Shown in pieces: positions 1 through 11,459 of a stretch of 64,000 nt of DNA (its first letter is position 1; every line of letters begins with the position of its first letter). The DNA comes from Amyloporia xantha. Its lineage: Eukaryota; Basidiomycota; Agaricomycetes; Polyporales; Adustoporiaceae. The notes under the pieces were generated by a model, which was not told the origin of the DNA, searched no databases, and saw only the letters and a program-made list of their open reading frames with translations. Made by a program: the position numbers and the translations under genes. The DNA lies in NCBI GenBank assembly GCA_036971615.1, contig JAYKKR010000002.1, positions 2,108,001 through 2,172,000 on the forward strand. Reading direction: 5' to 3'.

Positions 1-56
1 ATTCACAAACCGTGGTGTAAATATACGAGGCGGAAGGTCGAGGTAAGTACACTCAC

Positions 57-396
57 TCTGAGTTCCATGGGCTAAATCCGTGCCCGTCTTTCGTCGCTTG
101 GGCTTTCCGGTCTGTCCAACACGGCTGCAGTTTCAGTACTGCAAGGAATATTCTGGGAGTCAAACGAATAGCGCGCTTACCAAACCCACTGAGCTGTCAT
201 CGTGCTCCTTCCTCTTGGATGAGCTCGTAAGTGAGCTCCTAGATGCGCTGCTACCATACCGCTCCCTTGCAACCGAGACGGTGCTTCGGTTGGATTGCGG
301 CCGGGAGGAGTCAGCGCCAGACGATTGAGCTGCATTCGCGGCGGCTTCTTCGGGAAAAGAGACCTCGAATGCAGTAGGACGCGTTCTACGCGACAT
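57..396 (-). CDS. Unrecognised protein, 5' part only (gene runs off the window)
   Basis: Two exons are visible: 396..181 and about 124..57, joined by an intron with donor GTAAGC and acceptor CTGCAG; a GTGAGT donor follows at 56. The start is the first ATG in frame (396). The 72 residues of exon 1 are rich in Ser, Arg and Ala (starts MSRRTRPTAFEVSFPEE) and look disordered; exon 2 contains CWTDRKAQATKDGHGF. I do not recognise the family. The rest of the gene lies left of the window, so function cannot be judged. Confidence 0.45.
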
Positions 397-450
397 GGCC
401 GACTGCACAGGATGGTTTCGGTTGAGCAAAGTTGGGTTGTAGCAGCTCAC

Positions 451-765
451 ACCATGTGCACGCGCAGGAAGCTACCACGGACCAGCCGCGGCGAATATCA
501 ATATTGCGTTACGGCACTGACAGGGTTCACGAGAACGATCGACGACGATCGCGATATTTGCGCGCCAGTGCCCACACAATATACTTGCAAGTCATACAGT
601 GTTATCATTTCTGAAGCTCAGAGAGCTGGTCCTCGTAGGAAATGATGATGATCATAATCATAGCATACAAGTGAAGGGCATGGTCATCGATAATTTGAGC
701 AGCTGTGCCCCCTCATGTACCTAACGCCGTCCACGCCCTCAGTCAAACATCGACACCGCAATAGC
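451..765. other. Intergenic spacer
   Basis: This interval holds the upstream flank of the partial gene at 396 and the 3' flank of RPL7. Short reading frames here have no supporting features. I see no RNA gene or repeat. Confidence 0.4.
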
Positions 766-2011
766 TTAGTTCATCTGTCGGATGAGCTTGTTGATATTCT
801 CCTCTCGGTTACCGAAGTCACCGCCCTGGACGAAGTGCTTGAACTTCCGTGTTCTCCAGCCACCGGTAGGGTTCGACAGCTTGAACGGCCACAGGAAGTT
901 CGAAGCCTGTGAGAAAGCACCATCAGCGACATCCACAACGAGATGATAAAATGCACGCACCTGCTTAAAGTTGGGGCCAGCGGTGAAGATCTCGTGAACA
1001 AGGTCCTCTACTGATAGAATGTCGTATTTGCCAAGCGCCTCCTCGATCACACCGTTGTTCGCAAGAGGAATACGCTGCTTGTCCACCTTGCCGTATCCAC
1101 GCTTGTAGATCAACTCGCGAACGGACTTCAGGTTGGGCTCGCTAAGAAGTCAAAGTCATTAGCCAGAGTCACGCCGCAAGGGGTAAACCTACTGACCCGT
1201 AAGCAATGTAGGGCTCGACGAGACGGAGCATCTGCTCAGTGGCTTTTGTAACCTTGACGAAAACACCGTTGTTGATTTGAAGCAGACGGAGCAGTTGCAA
1301 AATTTTGCGGGGCTTCGGCGCAATTTCATTGATACTGAGACCCACCGCACCATAAGATTGCTTGCTCAGATAAAGCGAAACTTCGTGTACTCACCCCCGG
1401 ATACGGATGACAAAGTACACCTTTGCTTGCGCGGGGACATAGAAGTCACCCGCCGCACGTGCGGCCCGCTTCAGACGGATCTCCTCCTTCTCCTGGCCCA
1501 AGTACTCCTTAACATAGGCCTCCGCACGCTTGAAGATGACCTTGCGCTTGGCCTTCGCAGCCTACGCAACAAGACACGTCAGCTGTCGCTCTCGTGCGCC
1601 GTGATACAAATGAAGTATGAAAGGAAGAATCAGTCCCGAAAGATGGTATGTTTCAGGCAGCATGGCGAAAACAAAGCTCCCACTAGCCGAAGAAGTAGTA
1701 TTATACATCATAGAAGCAAATCGAAGAGCACTTGTGGATGGAGACGCAGTACACACCTTGCGGGCAGCAGTTGCAGCGGCGAGACGCTCCTCGCGGGCCT
1801 TTTCGTTCTGCTTGCGTTTCTTGAGGAGAGTCTCGGGGACTTCGATGTCCTATTCATGTGCCAACTACGGTCAGAACTCCGCCCAGGATTTCAAAAACGA
1901 GCAACGCAATACAGACCGCGACAGTCGGGACGCTATAAGGTATTTTTGAAGACGTTAGTGCAGTTACCACAACACATCACGAATGGGTACGTACGTGGTT
2001 GAGGGGGCCAT
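766..2011 (-). CDS. RPL7: 60S ribosomal protein L7 (uL30)
   Basis: Cytosolic large-subunit ribosomal protein. Predicted exons on the minus strand are 2011..1995, 1932..1917, 1849..1757, 1561..1395, 1334..1197, 1141..961 and 906..766, giving 250 residues, normal for the family. Diagnostic segments are [14 protein letters not shown] near the N-terminus, [31 protein letters not shown] and the C-terminal [19 protein letters not shown]. All junction phases close without a frame break. The first two coding exons are only 17 and 16 bases, so the start is easily missed; the second donor (GTCTGT) is weak. The fourth junction has an unusually long intron of 195 bases (1562..1756) that carries a snoRNA, described separately. 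Confidence 0.93.
1625..1715 (-). ncRNA. C/D box snoRNA in RPL7 intron, predicted LSU rRNA 2'-O-methylation guide
   Basis: On the minus strand the 195-base RPL7 intron contains a box C (ATGATGT, 1711..1705) and, about 80 bases downstream, a box D (CTGA, 1633..1630). Immediately upstream of box D lies ACCATCTTTCGGG (1647..1635), an exact 13-base complement of the universally conserved 25S/28S rRNA segment CCCGAAAGATGGT. By the rule that the base five nucleotides upstream of box D directs methylation, the target is the G of CCCGAAAG, the position I equate with yeast 25S Gm805. In yeast the RPL7 introns host snR39 and snR59, which modify the neighbouring A807, so host and target region both fit. 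I could not see a clear terminal stem, so the ends are approximate. Confidence 0.78.
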
Positions 2012-2627
2012 TAGGAGATCTTGAGGACCGACGTAGTTTTGGGCGGTAGTACAGAGCCTGGGGGAGGCAGGTGGCTGGGACCTGCTATGCAGTTCTACTC
2101 AAAACGTTCTCACGGTCCAAACATGGCAACCTATGGCAACCGTCGGTTCTCTCCGAGTCAGAGCGCCCGTCCCACCATCCTCGAGAGATGCGGCCATTTA
2201 CCCTCAGCCTCGCGGGCTTTCCAGCCTCCTCACGCTACTGAATGATATCTGTTCCTCTGAAATGCTTCCTGTGTCATTGTTATTTTACTGTTTGACCGAT
2301 TTTGCCCAAACCCCAACCGCGAGCTTTTCTGGCATCACCAATACAACCTCAATCAGTATATTAGATCGCCAGTCACCGGCAAAGAACAACGAATTTTTGA
2401 TACATCCCGGACGCAATTTGCACAATTTGAGGTTACTGGAGCATCTTCAGGTCGGCGCCACCTCTCTCCATGAGGTTTGCGCCGCACGCGATCTGCCCGA
2501 CAGGTCTGTCGTAGTAGCTGACTCAGACGATCACCACCTGTCAGAGTTGTTCCCTATGCATTGATTGCGACTTCAGACCCTAACGTTCATTCGTGGACAG
2601 TTTAACATATAGATCAGACTATCCAGG
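2012..2627. promoter_or_regulatory. Divergent promoter region, RPL7 / LRR-like gene
   Basis: A 616-base interval between two divergent starts. A direct repeat ATGGCAACC(T/G) occurs at about 2123-2140. The longest reading frame inside (2133..2564) has no family features or matching splice structure, so I do not call it a gene. Confidence 0.35.
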
Positions 2628-3912
2628 ATGGCACCGCAGAAGCAGACACCATCCAATGCGGGTAGCCGTCAAGTGAACAACATTCTGCATACTCTTAGGT
2701 GTGTGCTCTGAGTCTTCCAACTCACGGCGGACCCTTTTCATTAACGCTGTATGTTGTCGCAGGGGGGAGGACTTCCGCCATGAACAGAACTTGCAACGCG
2801 TGAAAGCCAGATCGCCTGTTTTGAAGTCGTACAACAACCCCACTCTTCCGTTCGACCAAATTTACGCGGAGAAGGCACCAGAGACTGGACAGCGTACCCC
2901 TCTCCGTGAACCTCTGACACCAGTCCGACTCGGACCTGAAGGTGTCCTTGAGTACGCATACCCTCGGGGTCAGGTACCTGGCCCTCCACCACCGCGAAGT
3001 TGGAGTGACTTATTCGGCAAAGGGAAGGAGAAAGATGCCGACGAGCCCACGCGGCGAGCAGGCGCGCTATCCCTCGTTCTATCTCACCTCGCACCTGGCA
3101 CAGGCACCCTTGGGCAGGAGACCGCGCGCACTGATGCGAACCCAGTGCCGCCGTTAACACTCTTGTGCCTGCAGCACTTGCTGTCGCTGTACGTTTATTC
3201 TGACAGCGCTGAAGCGTTTGCGGAGGAGCTTGTTCCGTGCCTCCCGCCGCATCTACGCCGCGAGTTGCTGCGCTGGTCCGCGGTCTATTCACCTTTGCCA
3301 AGCTCCAAGCTCTATGCGTTATGTGAACCTGATGGACATACCGACGGCGAGTTGATCGTTGTCGGGCCTCAAGCATCGTTACCCCGAGAATTCATGAAGC
3401 GACATACGCAAAGACATACGATACCCAGCACAAGAGATGCAGATACCAGCACTGGAAGCAAGAGGGTTGAGGACGAGGATTGGACATGGGACTCCCCTTC
3501 AGCGAATGTGTACACCCCACCATCCCTCCATACTCTTATCGTTCTCAGTTCACCTCTTCCCGTCAACACACTCCTATCCTTCCCTCCTACACTTACTCAC
3601 CTGGCCCTCCTCGCTCTGCCCAGCGCGACGCCCGTCCATCGGCTGCCGCGCATATGCCCACTTATAGAGGTACTAGATCTTTCCTTCAACCCTTGGCTGA
3701 AGGATTCCGGTGGAGGTGAAGCGATTATTACGAGGGTAGAGTGGAATCGTTGGAGCAGACTGAAGGTGCTGGGTCTCCGAGATTGTGAAGTGAGCGCGGA
3801 TATCGTTGGCCGCGTCAACAGGGGACGTTGGGTAGACGTTGAAGTGATAGGTGTAGGCTCGTGGGACGCGGATATAGAGTTAGCAATGAGCAAGCTCCAT
3901 TTGAACGGCTGA
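2628..3912 (+). CDS. Leucine-rich-repeat-like hypothetical protein
   Basis: Two exons, 2628..2698 and 2763..3912, give 406 residues. The start is the ATG at 2628 (MAPQKQTPSNAGSRQ); the intron has donor GTGTGT and acceptor TCGCAG. The middle is Pro-rich (VPGPPPPRSW). The C-terminal third shows LRR-like spacing of leucines: LPRICPLIEVLDLSFNPWL followed by WSRLKVLGLRDCEVS. No enzymatic motif is visible. The LRR-like end suggests protein binding, but the precise role is unknown. It is divergent from RPL7 and convergent with the CTLH gene. Confidence 0.7.
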
Positions 3913-4085
3913 TACTTAGTGCTTGAGTAGGCCGAGCACAGACAACTCCAGACGAACAGAAATGCACTTCGACGAGACTGCAGGCGTACTGTACAATGCG
4001 AGATACGATAAATGATGGTGAATAATGTGAATCTATGGCGTACAATGAGACCGGGACAGGATGCATGGGATAACTGATAACAACG

Positions 4086-5362
4086 TTAGGGTGCCGCATT
4101 CAAGAATTTATGTAAATCGAACGGAGGGAGAACCTGCAAAGCCACGCGTTAGTCTCAACGAGTTTGGGAAGATTATGATCAACATACCTCCAAAGTGTCA
4201 TCGGACCCAGTTTTCTTGGCTGACATTTGGGCCGTATCCACGTTGCTACTCTTACCTGAAGTGGGCCGACTACCCTGAGAGAGGCCCGGGAGCATCACAC
4301 CAGCCGGCCAGCCGGACGACGGAGGTGGCTTGACTCTCTCGGTATGGAGCTTTGACCAGACGACGCATGTCTGCCGTGCAGAAAGCTCCAATCTCGGGAC
4401 CACGGGTCGTCCCGTCCTATCTGTAACACGCGCAAAATTAGCCTCATGTGCACGCACCTAGACCTTACGGTGGGAATGAGCATACAAAGGATGGCACTCT
4501 CGATCTGGTCAGCAACCGCTTCCCTCCGCTCCTGGGTCATGTACTTCGCCATCGGGCCGCGTTCCGGCACAGTGTACGCAAGGAGCCCACCGACTTGAGC
4601 GAGCTCCTTGAGATAGAGTGCTCTGTCGTTGGCGTTGGGGAGGCGATTGGCCTCCGAGTACAGGTTCTGTGCGCGATGGAGGAGTTGCACATTTGCTTCT
4701 TCCGAGTCTTCTCGTGCCATGTCAGTATCTCGGTCCGTTTCGGGGGAAGGGGGAGGCGCGCTCCCGGGCGGATAGTATGGGAGAGGTATAGTGCGAGCGG
4801 CCTCAATGAAGGCGAGTATATGAAGATTGAGTGCAAGATGTGCCGGATTCACGGACGTCGTAGGAATGAACTCTAGCTTGTCTTTAGATTTGAGGGTCGG
4901 TATGCTCTCCGTGCTTTCAGAGAGAACCGAAGGGAAATGCTTATTGAGAAGTTCAGTAGCCTCGTCTACTTGGCCTGAGAGGATGCGGATCGTGATCTCT
5001 GAACAGTCCAATATGAGCGTGCCCTCCGCCATACTACCTACGCATAGAGAACTCACCCTTGCGGAGCTCACCTGTCTCAAGCCTCTCCTCGAACGAAGCA
5101 GCCAAATCGACGACCCGTTCGGATGATGGCATGATCTCATCTCCATCGGCGTCCAGATGCTTGACCGTACTATCTCTAACAAAGGCACGAGCTGTACTCG
5201 AGAAGGAGTTGTGGCATAGGTAGTCAAGTACTAATACACGCTGCAATTGTGCCGTGTGAGGGCGCTGCTCCTCTGGTGAAGGACGAGACGTACGAGGTCG
5301 TCCGGGGTAGGCTCGAACAACCGAGCACCGATCGACTTGCCCTTGGATGAAGACGACTGCAT
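4086..5362 (-). CDS. LisH-CTLH-CRA domain protein (RanBPM/GID8-like)
   Basis: Five exons: 5362..5294, 5240..5057, 4998..4486, 4420..4188 and 4133..4086, 348 residues. A LisH motif starts near residue 24 (VLVLDYLCHNSFSSTARAF), CTLH near residue 85 (EITIRILSGQVDEATELL) and a CRA region follows (LELSARQTCVVWSKL). The short last exon adds a hydrophobic tail, LPPFDLHKFLNAAP. Proteins of this type are scaffold subunits of the GID/CTLH ubiquitin ligase or RanBPM relatives; no SPRY domain is present, so it is closer to GID8-like proteins, though longer than the usual ~230 residues because of a Pro/Ser-rich insert. The exact orthology is not settled from sequence alone. Confidence 0.8.
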
Positions 5363-5800
5363 TTAGACGGTCAAGACGTATACGCACACCTCGCGCACAA
5401 TACGCCAGGTGGTGTGAGGGTGCGGAAAGAGAGCGGGAGGGACGTGAACGACGTGGAGACGCGTGATGCGTGGCACGCGTTCGTATTCTCACCGTGCGTG
5501 CCGCGGTCCCCGCACGGACATGATAGGACATGATGTATCCCCAGTTGAGATAGTGCTACTGCGATGATATAGCGAATGACTGGTCAATTGACATTCGTTT
5601 ACGTTGAGGAAAGCAGAGCGCGGATTACAGTGGTGAAACCCGCAGTAGTACTAGGGCGGTGTAGCGGCCAACCGCCATATGCATGCCCTCCACATATGGC
5701 AAGCCGCGCATCCTAACGGGGCGTCGTCGGTCGTCCGACCTCTCAAACTCACACCATACGTTACTTTCTCCATCCGCCGACGCTGTATGCAACGACGTCG
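5363..5800. promoter_or_regulatory. Divergent promoter region, CTLH gene / PQ-loop gene
   Basis: A 438-base interval between two divergent starts. No further reading frame or RNA gene is supported here. Confidence 0.35.
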
Positions 5801-7697
5801 ATGTTTGGGTCTGCAACCCTCAGTGACATCCTGGGGTATGCCTCCATAGGCAGCTGGCTGGGAGCGCAATTCCCGTGAGTGCTCACTTAAAATTACGCCA
5901 GAAGTACTGGCCAGCGATCACACCATCACGCCTTCATCTGACGCTTGTCCCGTAGCCAGGTCATCGAGAACATCCGCAGGCAATCCGCTGACGGGCTAGC
6001 CTTGCCGTTCCTGCTGAATTGGGCTTTAGGTGAGTCTCAAGATACTGTACATTGTGGTCGCGTGCATCATTTGACCATGAAAGTGTCTTCATAGGGGATG
6101 CTACCAACCTCTTGGGCTGCATACTCACCCACCAACTTCCTTTCCAAGTGAGTCGCATACGGACGTACTACGTCACAGAGTTAATTCCGTCATCCGCAGA
6201 CATACCTCGCGGCATACTTCTGTTTCGTCGACTTCACCCTTCTCCTCCAATACTTCTATTATCGTTTTCGGTATCCCGCCAAATCGCCATCCTATCATGC
6301 AGTGCGTTCACGTACCGCTTCCACCGCAACACGCCGCCCATCTGCTGAGCGTGAGGCAACGCACTACCGTGCTCTGTCCAATGTGGCTGCCAATGTAGCC
6401 GCTGCCGCCGCCCTCGCGGCTGGGCAGGAAGAACACTCGCGCTGGCACCGTCATAGCCTCGAGCGTGGACCATACTCCGCGATTGAATCGCGCGAGATGC
6501 TGGACGACGATGACCCGGTCTCCGAAGAGGGCTTGGCGCGCCTGGCCGATAGTTTCCATTCTGAGGGTGGCCGTTCCGGGCGGGGGAAGAAAGTCTCCTG
6601 GAGCCGGGAGCGGCGCGCAGGAAGTCTGGGTAGGAGTCGTCAATCGACGCTCTCGCCGTCAGGTCATATGCACGCGTCGCTAACAATGACAGTGCAACCT
6701 AGTCCCGCTGAAGAGCGGGACACGCTCGTGCGGGGGCGGCCTTTGGCACGGGGCGTTTCGGAAGGTGAGGGAGATGGGGCGGGGGACGCGGAGTGGTCGA
6801 CATCCAGGAGGCGGAGCTCAAGGGCGAGCCGGAAGGGGGCAGGAATCGTGTTCTTGGGCGTGTGGGCGCTGTTTGGGATCGGGACATTTGCTTCAGGTCA
6901 GCGAGGGCTGGTTCCGGGTGGTGAGCTGAGAACAGGTCGTGTTCTATCTCGTGCGGAAGTGACGATACCCGACTTCGCGGGCATGGAGCCTGTGGGTTTC
7001 TCAGATACCCTATACGACTCTGATACCTATGTGCCTGTTCCTACCTTTGCCCATGCTGCGGAACCTCTGGGCTCGACAGCTTCAGAGCAACCTGAACACT
7101 CAACAGAGTTCATCATTGGGCGAATATCGGCATGGGTATGCACTACGTTGTACCTCACATCGCGATTACCCCAGATCTGGAAAAATGTGAGTGAATATAT
7201 GAAATCTAGCTTTCCTAAAACTCATTCATTCCACCTGCAGTTTGTCAGAAAGTCCGTAGAGGTACGACGCGACTCGTGTTGCATTTTCTAGGTACTAATT
7301 GTTCCTCGTCTGCAGGGTCTTTCGATGTATTTATTCATCTTTGCATTTCTCGGCAACTTCTTTTACGTTGCATCAATCCTCACTTCACCCAAGTTGGGCC
7401 TGCCTGAAGCGGAAGCATCCGCCTTCATCAAGGAGAGCATACCGTGAGTTACGAGTGCCGGCCTCCTCGCATATGACTCACCGTTAGGACAGATATCTAC
7501 TAGGTAGCGGCGGCACGCTCATGTTCGACGTCACTATTGTCACGCAATCGTTCTTATATCGACCGAAAGTTCATGGACGCGGTAGGCGTAACTCGCGAAT
7601 GAACGAGGAGGAAGAGGGTCTATTGAGTGCTGGTGCTACTGGTGCGCTGGACCCTGGAACTCCTTCGCGTCGGCGAACAGGCGCATCTGCAGAATAG
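5801..7697 (+). CDS. PQ-loop vacuolar amino-acid transporter (Ypq1/PQLC2-like)
   Basis: Seven exons: 5801..5874, 5956..6029, 6095..6147, 6200..7186, 7241..7261, 7316..7443 and 7493..7697, 513 residues. The first PQ-loop contains QFPQVIENIRRQSADGLAL, and the second lies near residues 388-396 (SRLPQIWKN). Hydrophobic helices follow each (GLSMYLFIFAFLGNFFYVA). Ypq/PQLC2 proteins export cationic amino acids across the vacuolar or lysosomal membrane. A hydrophilic Arg/Ser/Glu-rich insert of over 200 residues separates the two halves, much longer than in yeast Ypq1, with one further hydrophobic stretch at its end. One exon is only 21 bases. Phases agree at all six junctions. Confidence 0.87.
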
Positions 7698-7896
7698 GAC
7701 AGGGTGAGCGGTGCTCTTACGGGAGGCTGTTTGAGCCTGTACTAGATACATCATCGAGTAGATATTCCGTATCTGTATTCTATAATGTGTCAGAGACCCA
7801 GAGGGAAAAGGATCTTGCACCATTTTACTGACTCAATGCCTCGTGTGCCAAAGGAGAACAGAACAAGCAGCAGGATTGAAAAGTTCGTATTCCGTC

Positions 7897-8750
7897 TTAG
7901 GGAGTGGCTGGGTCGAGTGGCCGGAGCTTGCGGTAGCTGGAAAGTCGTTCCGTATATACATCGATGTCAATCCGCTTCCAACCAGCATAGTTTCCGTCCC
8001 GCATATAACGGCGACGTTTGGCGAAAAACGCCATGTAGTAAGACAATACCGCATGCCATTCGTACTCCGTGCTTAGCTTTGTGAGGGATTGCAGATTGGC
8101 AAGGAGGTAATTAGCTACCTCGCCTGCCTTGCCCGTTGGCCCCGCGTGTTCAATCAGGACTTGAAAGTAGGTGATGAGAGGGGTATGAACCGACAGCAGG
8201 GTAGGATATTCCGTGACAAGCGGCTCAGCCTTCAATCGGAGGCTGCCGTTAATATTCTCCCACTGAGGGACACTGCGGGCACGAGAGACGGGATCCAACT
8301 TATACAGTTCAGGGCCCTTGAGCTCATGCCGGATAATAGCGAGGAGGACCGTATCCTCGATTTCGGGAAACTGGTCGAGAAGGGATGAGGGAGGCGACAC
8401 ACCGGCAGCGGGATTGTTCACCAAGGGTCCGGCGAAGCCGGGGAATGCACCGGTCGGTGCTCCCCAAAGAGCGCTGGGTGGGGGGCATACCACGGCTGCA
8501 GCTCTACTGAGGGAGGCTGCACGGGCGGTGCAGGTGGAGGTAGAGCAGAGGAGGCTACAGGTCCAGAGGTCAAACTGGAAGGGGTAGAAGCCGGATCTAT
8601 GAGCGCGCCAGACAAAAGAGAAAGCAGGGCCTGTGCGAGTGCAGCATAGTCCAGGGTCGGGGCGCTGATGGACGAGCCAGGAGGCAGCTCCTGTTGCTGC
8701 TGCTGGGCACTAGGACTCGCCTCTGTGTTGGATAGAGGATCAGAGGACAT
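7897..8750 (-). CDS. Unrecognised protein with a conserved-looking C-terminal half
   Basis: The reading frame opens at the ATG at 8750 with a Pro/Ser/Gln-rich stretch (MSSDPLSNTEASPSAQQQQQ), then must change frame. The second frame runs to a stop at 7897 and contains TVLLAIIRHELKGPELYKL and YEWHAVLSYYMAFFAKRRR, which look structured. The change can be explained by an intron ending at CGACCAG before TTTCCCGAAATC (about 8369), with a phase-0 donor at GTAGAG, GTAGCC or GTGCAG. None of these donors is strong. I do not recognise the family; similar short proteins occur as hypothetical proteins in other mushrooms, but this is from memory. A TATATATA element lies about 150 bases upstream. Confidence 0.55.
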
Positions 8751-8899
8751 GACGGAGGAAAACCGGGAAGAATTGTTGGCCGGGATGTTGTTGCGACGAG
8801 AAACAAAGTGCCTGGAGATGCACTACCACAAAAAAAACTGCGAGCGAATGCTGCGAGAGATGCGTACAATGTCCGGGGATTCACCCTCGCTCGAAGCTC

Positions 8900-8907
8900 T
8901 ATATATA
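8900..8907 (-). promoter_or_regulatory. TATA-like element
   Basis: TATATATA about 150 bases upstream of the minus-strand start at 8750. The position is compatible with a core promoter with a short leader. The rest of 8751..9186, between two divergent starts, shows no other feature. Confidence 0.3.
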
Positions 8908-9186
8908 CGTGCATAAGATAGAAGATCAAAGCAAGACTAAGACTAGGCTAGTGCATGCTAGTGTCCAAGCCTGGAGATGATGCTGGGTCGGACGTCGTCG
9001 TGTCCCTCGACATGAGCGCTAACGCGAGTCACGTGTGTTACGCGTCGCCGGTGGCACACCCGAGGAGTCGGAGTCGTTCCTCATCTTAGTCAGGTTTCAG
9101 ATCTACTTCTTTCACCTTGTCCCCCTGACTGAAGCATCATTAGCCACGCGATTATTGTGTAGGAGTGGCGCATATTGGAACATACA

Positions 9187-10597
9187 ATGCCACTTAAACA
9201 TCGCGGTTATGGCGCGTACATCTCCTGTGAAGGACGAGAGATTGAGCACTACGCTGCTCAAGTGAAAGACACGAAGACTATCGAGTGCTATATACCTAGC
9301 GAGGCTGGAAAGGTGCGTGCATATATGGTGCTCAAACGTATGCTGTTTGATTTGATCAACACGCGCTAATTGACCCTACTCATTATTATAGCAATTCAAG
9401 ATTCACTGGGAGGACTATACCTCAGACACCCCAATGGTGGCGGATTTTTACATGGACGGCCGTCTAGTATACACTACGGGAACTGTAGCTGGCGCTTCTG
9501 GTGTCTGTGAAGGCTTCCGTCCTATCGCGGATGTCTGCAGGCCGTTTATGTTTTCTGATGTTGTCTTAACCGGTAGGTCTTGTATGCACGTCCTTTGGCA
9601 GGGACAAGTCATTGATACACTCTATGGTTCACTAGATGATGAGACAGCCATGATGCCAACGGCGGCCATCAAGAAGCACTTGGGCAGCATAGATGTGGAG
9701 CTGCGTCGTGTTGCCGTAGGGAATGTTGAGAGAGAGGCACCGCAGATGGAAGTTCCTCACGAGATCGGCCCTATGCATGAGCGAAGTAAGATAAGGACTA
9801 CACAGTGTACTTCGTAAGTGACTATCTTGCGGGTTCCATAGAGTAACATGCTAGAGATACACTTATACACCTTGTTCAGATTAGGTGCGGGAGAGTCTAC
9901 CAAGCCGATATCATTCGTTCAAGTGATATATCTCGACGATGGACCCTATGTTAAGTTCCGTTTCCTCCATCGCCCTCCAGGTATCGTAATTCCTTTTGTG
10001 GCATTGTTACTTTAAGCTCACATGAGCGTTTATATAGCTGTCTTGCGAGCCGATGGGATCATGTCTGCACTAAAGACAGAACAAGATGTCAAACCATCAA
10101 GCAGCAGTTCATCAGACAAGAAGCGGGCTCGAGAACGTGTAGATAGTACGGTCATGTCTCCAAGAGCACATCGTGCTCAAAAGCGTGCGCGTCGCATGAG
10201 AGACGGACAGGGTTCAGAACCTCCAGTTCACCCTCTTGACGTAAAGGCATCGATGGCTTCTCCCGAAAATGTCAAATCATCAACAGCAAACCAGCCCCTC
10301 TCGCCTCCTAATGCCACTGAACCTACCTCTGCGATGAACGGTGAATCTGAGTTAGGTTCAGATGACGAACATGACGACGAGATAGTTTTCTTACAAGTGA
10401 GCATGCCTACATGGCTCGAATCTATCGCTTCTAATAACTTTTCCGTCAATTTGTGAAATTAGGAACAGCTTGTGCTGTTGCAAAAAAGACTGGCAGACAA
10501 GATAGCCGCGAAACAGGCTGCGCGCGCTGTGCGACGAGGATCTCTTGTTGCTGGTCCTTCGAAGGCCGAGCCTGAAGCCGTCATAGACTTGACCTAG
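9187..10597 (+). CDS. DUF7918 family protein with C-terminal SUMO-interacting-like motif
   Basis: Six exons: 9187..9312, 9392..9572, 9636..9813, 9880..9980, 10038..10396 and 10463..10597, 359 residues. The N-terminal domain has the family signatures GAYISCEGREIEHY, CYIPSEAGK, QFKIHWEDY, DGRLVYTTG and CRPFMFSDVVLTDD, followed by DDGPYVKFRFLHRP. After this comes a Ser/Lys/Arg-rich nuclear-type tail (KKRARERV, QKRARRMRD), an acidic patch (GSDDEHDDEIVFLQ), a coiled-coil-like segment and the C-terminus AVIDLT. VIDLT next to acidic residues resembles a SUMO-interacting motif. The function of DUF7918 is unknown. A second member lies at 28540..29953. Confidence 0.82.
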
Positions 10598-11459
10598 ACC
10601 TGATATTATGGTGAATCAGAAGGCCAGAGGATCCAACGCTACAACTGGCAGCAGATCGGACGTCCGTTGAGTGTGAATCGATCCCAGTGTCATATATATT
10701 TGTTGGGTCTCAGCCCCGGGGTACCGATGCCATTGAATCAGATATTAAGTTTCTCATTACGGGACGGAGGAAACTTTCCTTCAGCGAGCCTATTGGTGAT
10801 AAATGATATAGAAGACACTTAAGTACAGTATGTATATAAACGTTGTTCTAAATTCTTTCCTGCATCGAGCATGCCGCGAGCGCTTCGCGACACGTTGCAC
10901 AGACGCGTCCTTTGAAGGGCGCATGCGGAGGGGGGGGAGGGCCTCGAGTCAGCTGCCAATGTCACCAGATCTCGACTTTGTTCTCTACCAATGAGTACTC
11001 TGTCGCGAAAGTAGTGCGCTAAAAAACTTCAAGGCTTGACAGATATCTTATAGATGCACAAATCAACGGTCTGTTTCAATAATTTTAGCCCAAACGATGA
11101 CAGAAATACAGACATCTCTGGACAACGCACCCTTGGTCATTTTGATTTTGTTATCAACGACACCCACACGGTATTGGTTTTGGATATATCCTTCGATATT
11201 CATGCGCACGGTGAACTTTACCGATCCTACTTTATGAACAGACATACTTTTCAGCATGTATTCCAAGTCGTTTATAGCAAGTTCAAAAGTTTGGAAGCGC
11301 GGCGATCTACACGGGATTGGCGCGCCATCCAAGAGCGAATCAATGTAAATGTGGGGCCTTGTGGGTGCTGTACATTGATCACAGCAAACAAACACAAACA
11401 CGGTATCCAGTCGGTAGCACTGACCTTGTTATTCCTCATCACCAGCCAATCAACCTATA
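10598..11459. other. 862-bp intergenic region
   Basis: This is the 3' flank of the DUF7918 gene and the promoter side of the CD2BP2-like gene. A minus-strand reading frame of 112 codons (11401..11063) is present but has no recognised motif and no clear splice partners, so I leave it uncalled. A G-run (GGGGGGGG) occurs near 10930. Confidence 0.35.

Noticed and set aside
2133..2564. Plus-strand frame of 143 codons between RPL7 and the LRR-like gene
   Set aside because: No family resemblance, no clear partner exons, and it lies in a divergent promoter region.
8470..8495. A 17-base intron (GTATGC to CCCAG) restoring frame in the unrecognised gene at 7897-8750
   Set aside because: Phases fit, but 17 bases is far below the shortest working introns in fungi; a longer intron ending before TTTCCCGAAATC is preferred.
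11063..11401. Minus-strand frame of 112 codons in the spacer before LIN1
   Set aside because: Composition is plausible, but there is no recognisable domain and no consistent intron structure; kept only as a note.
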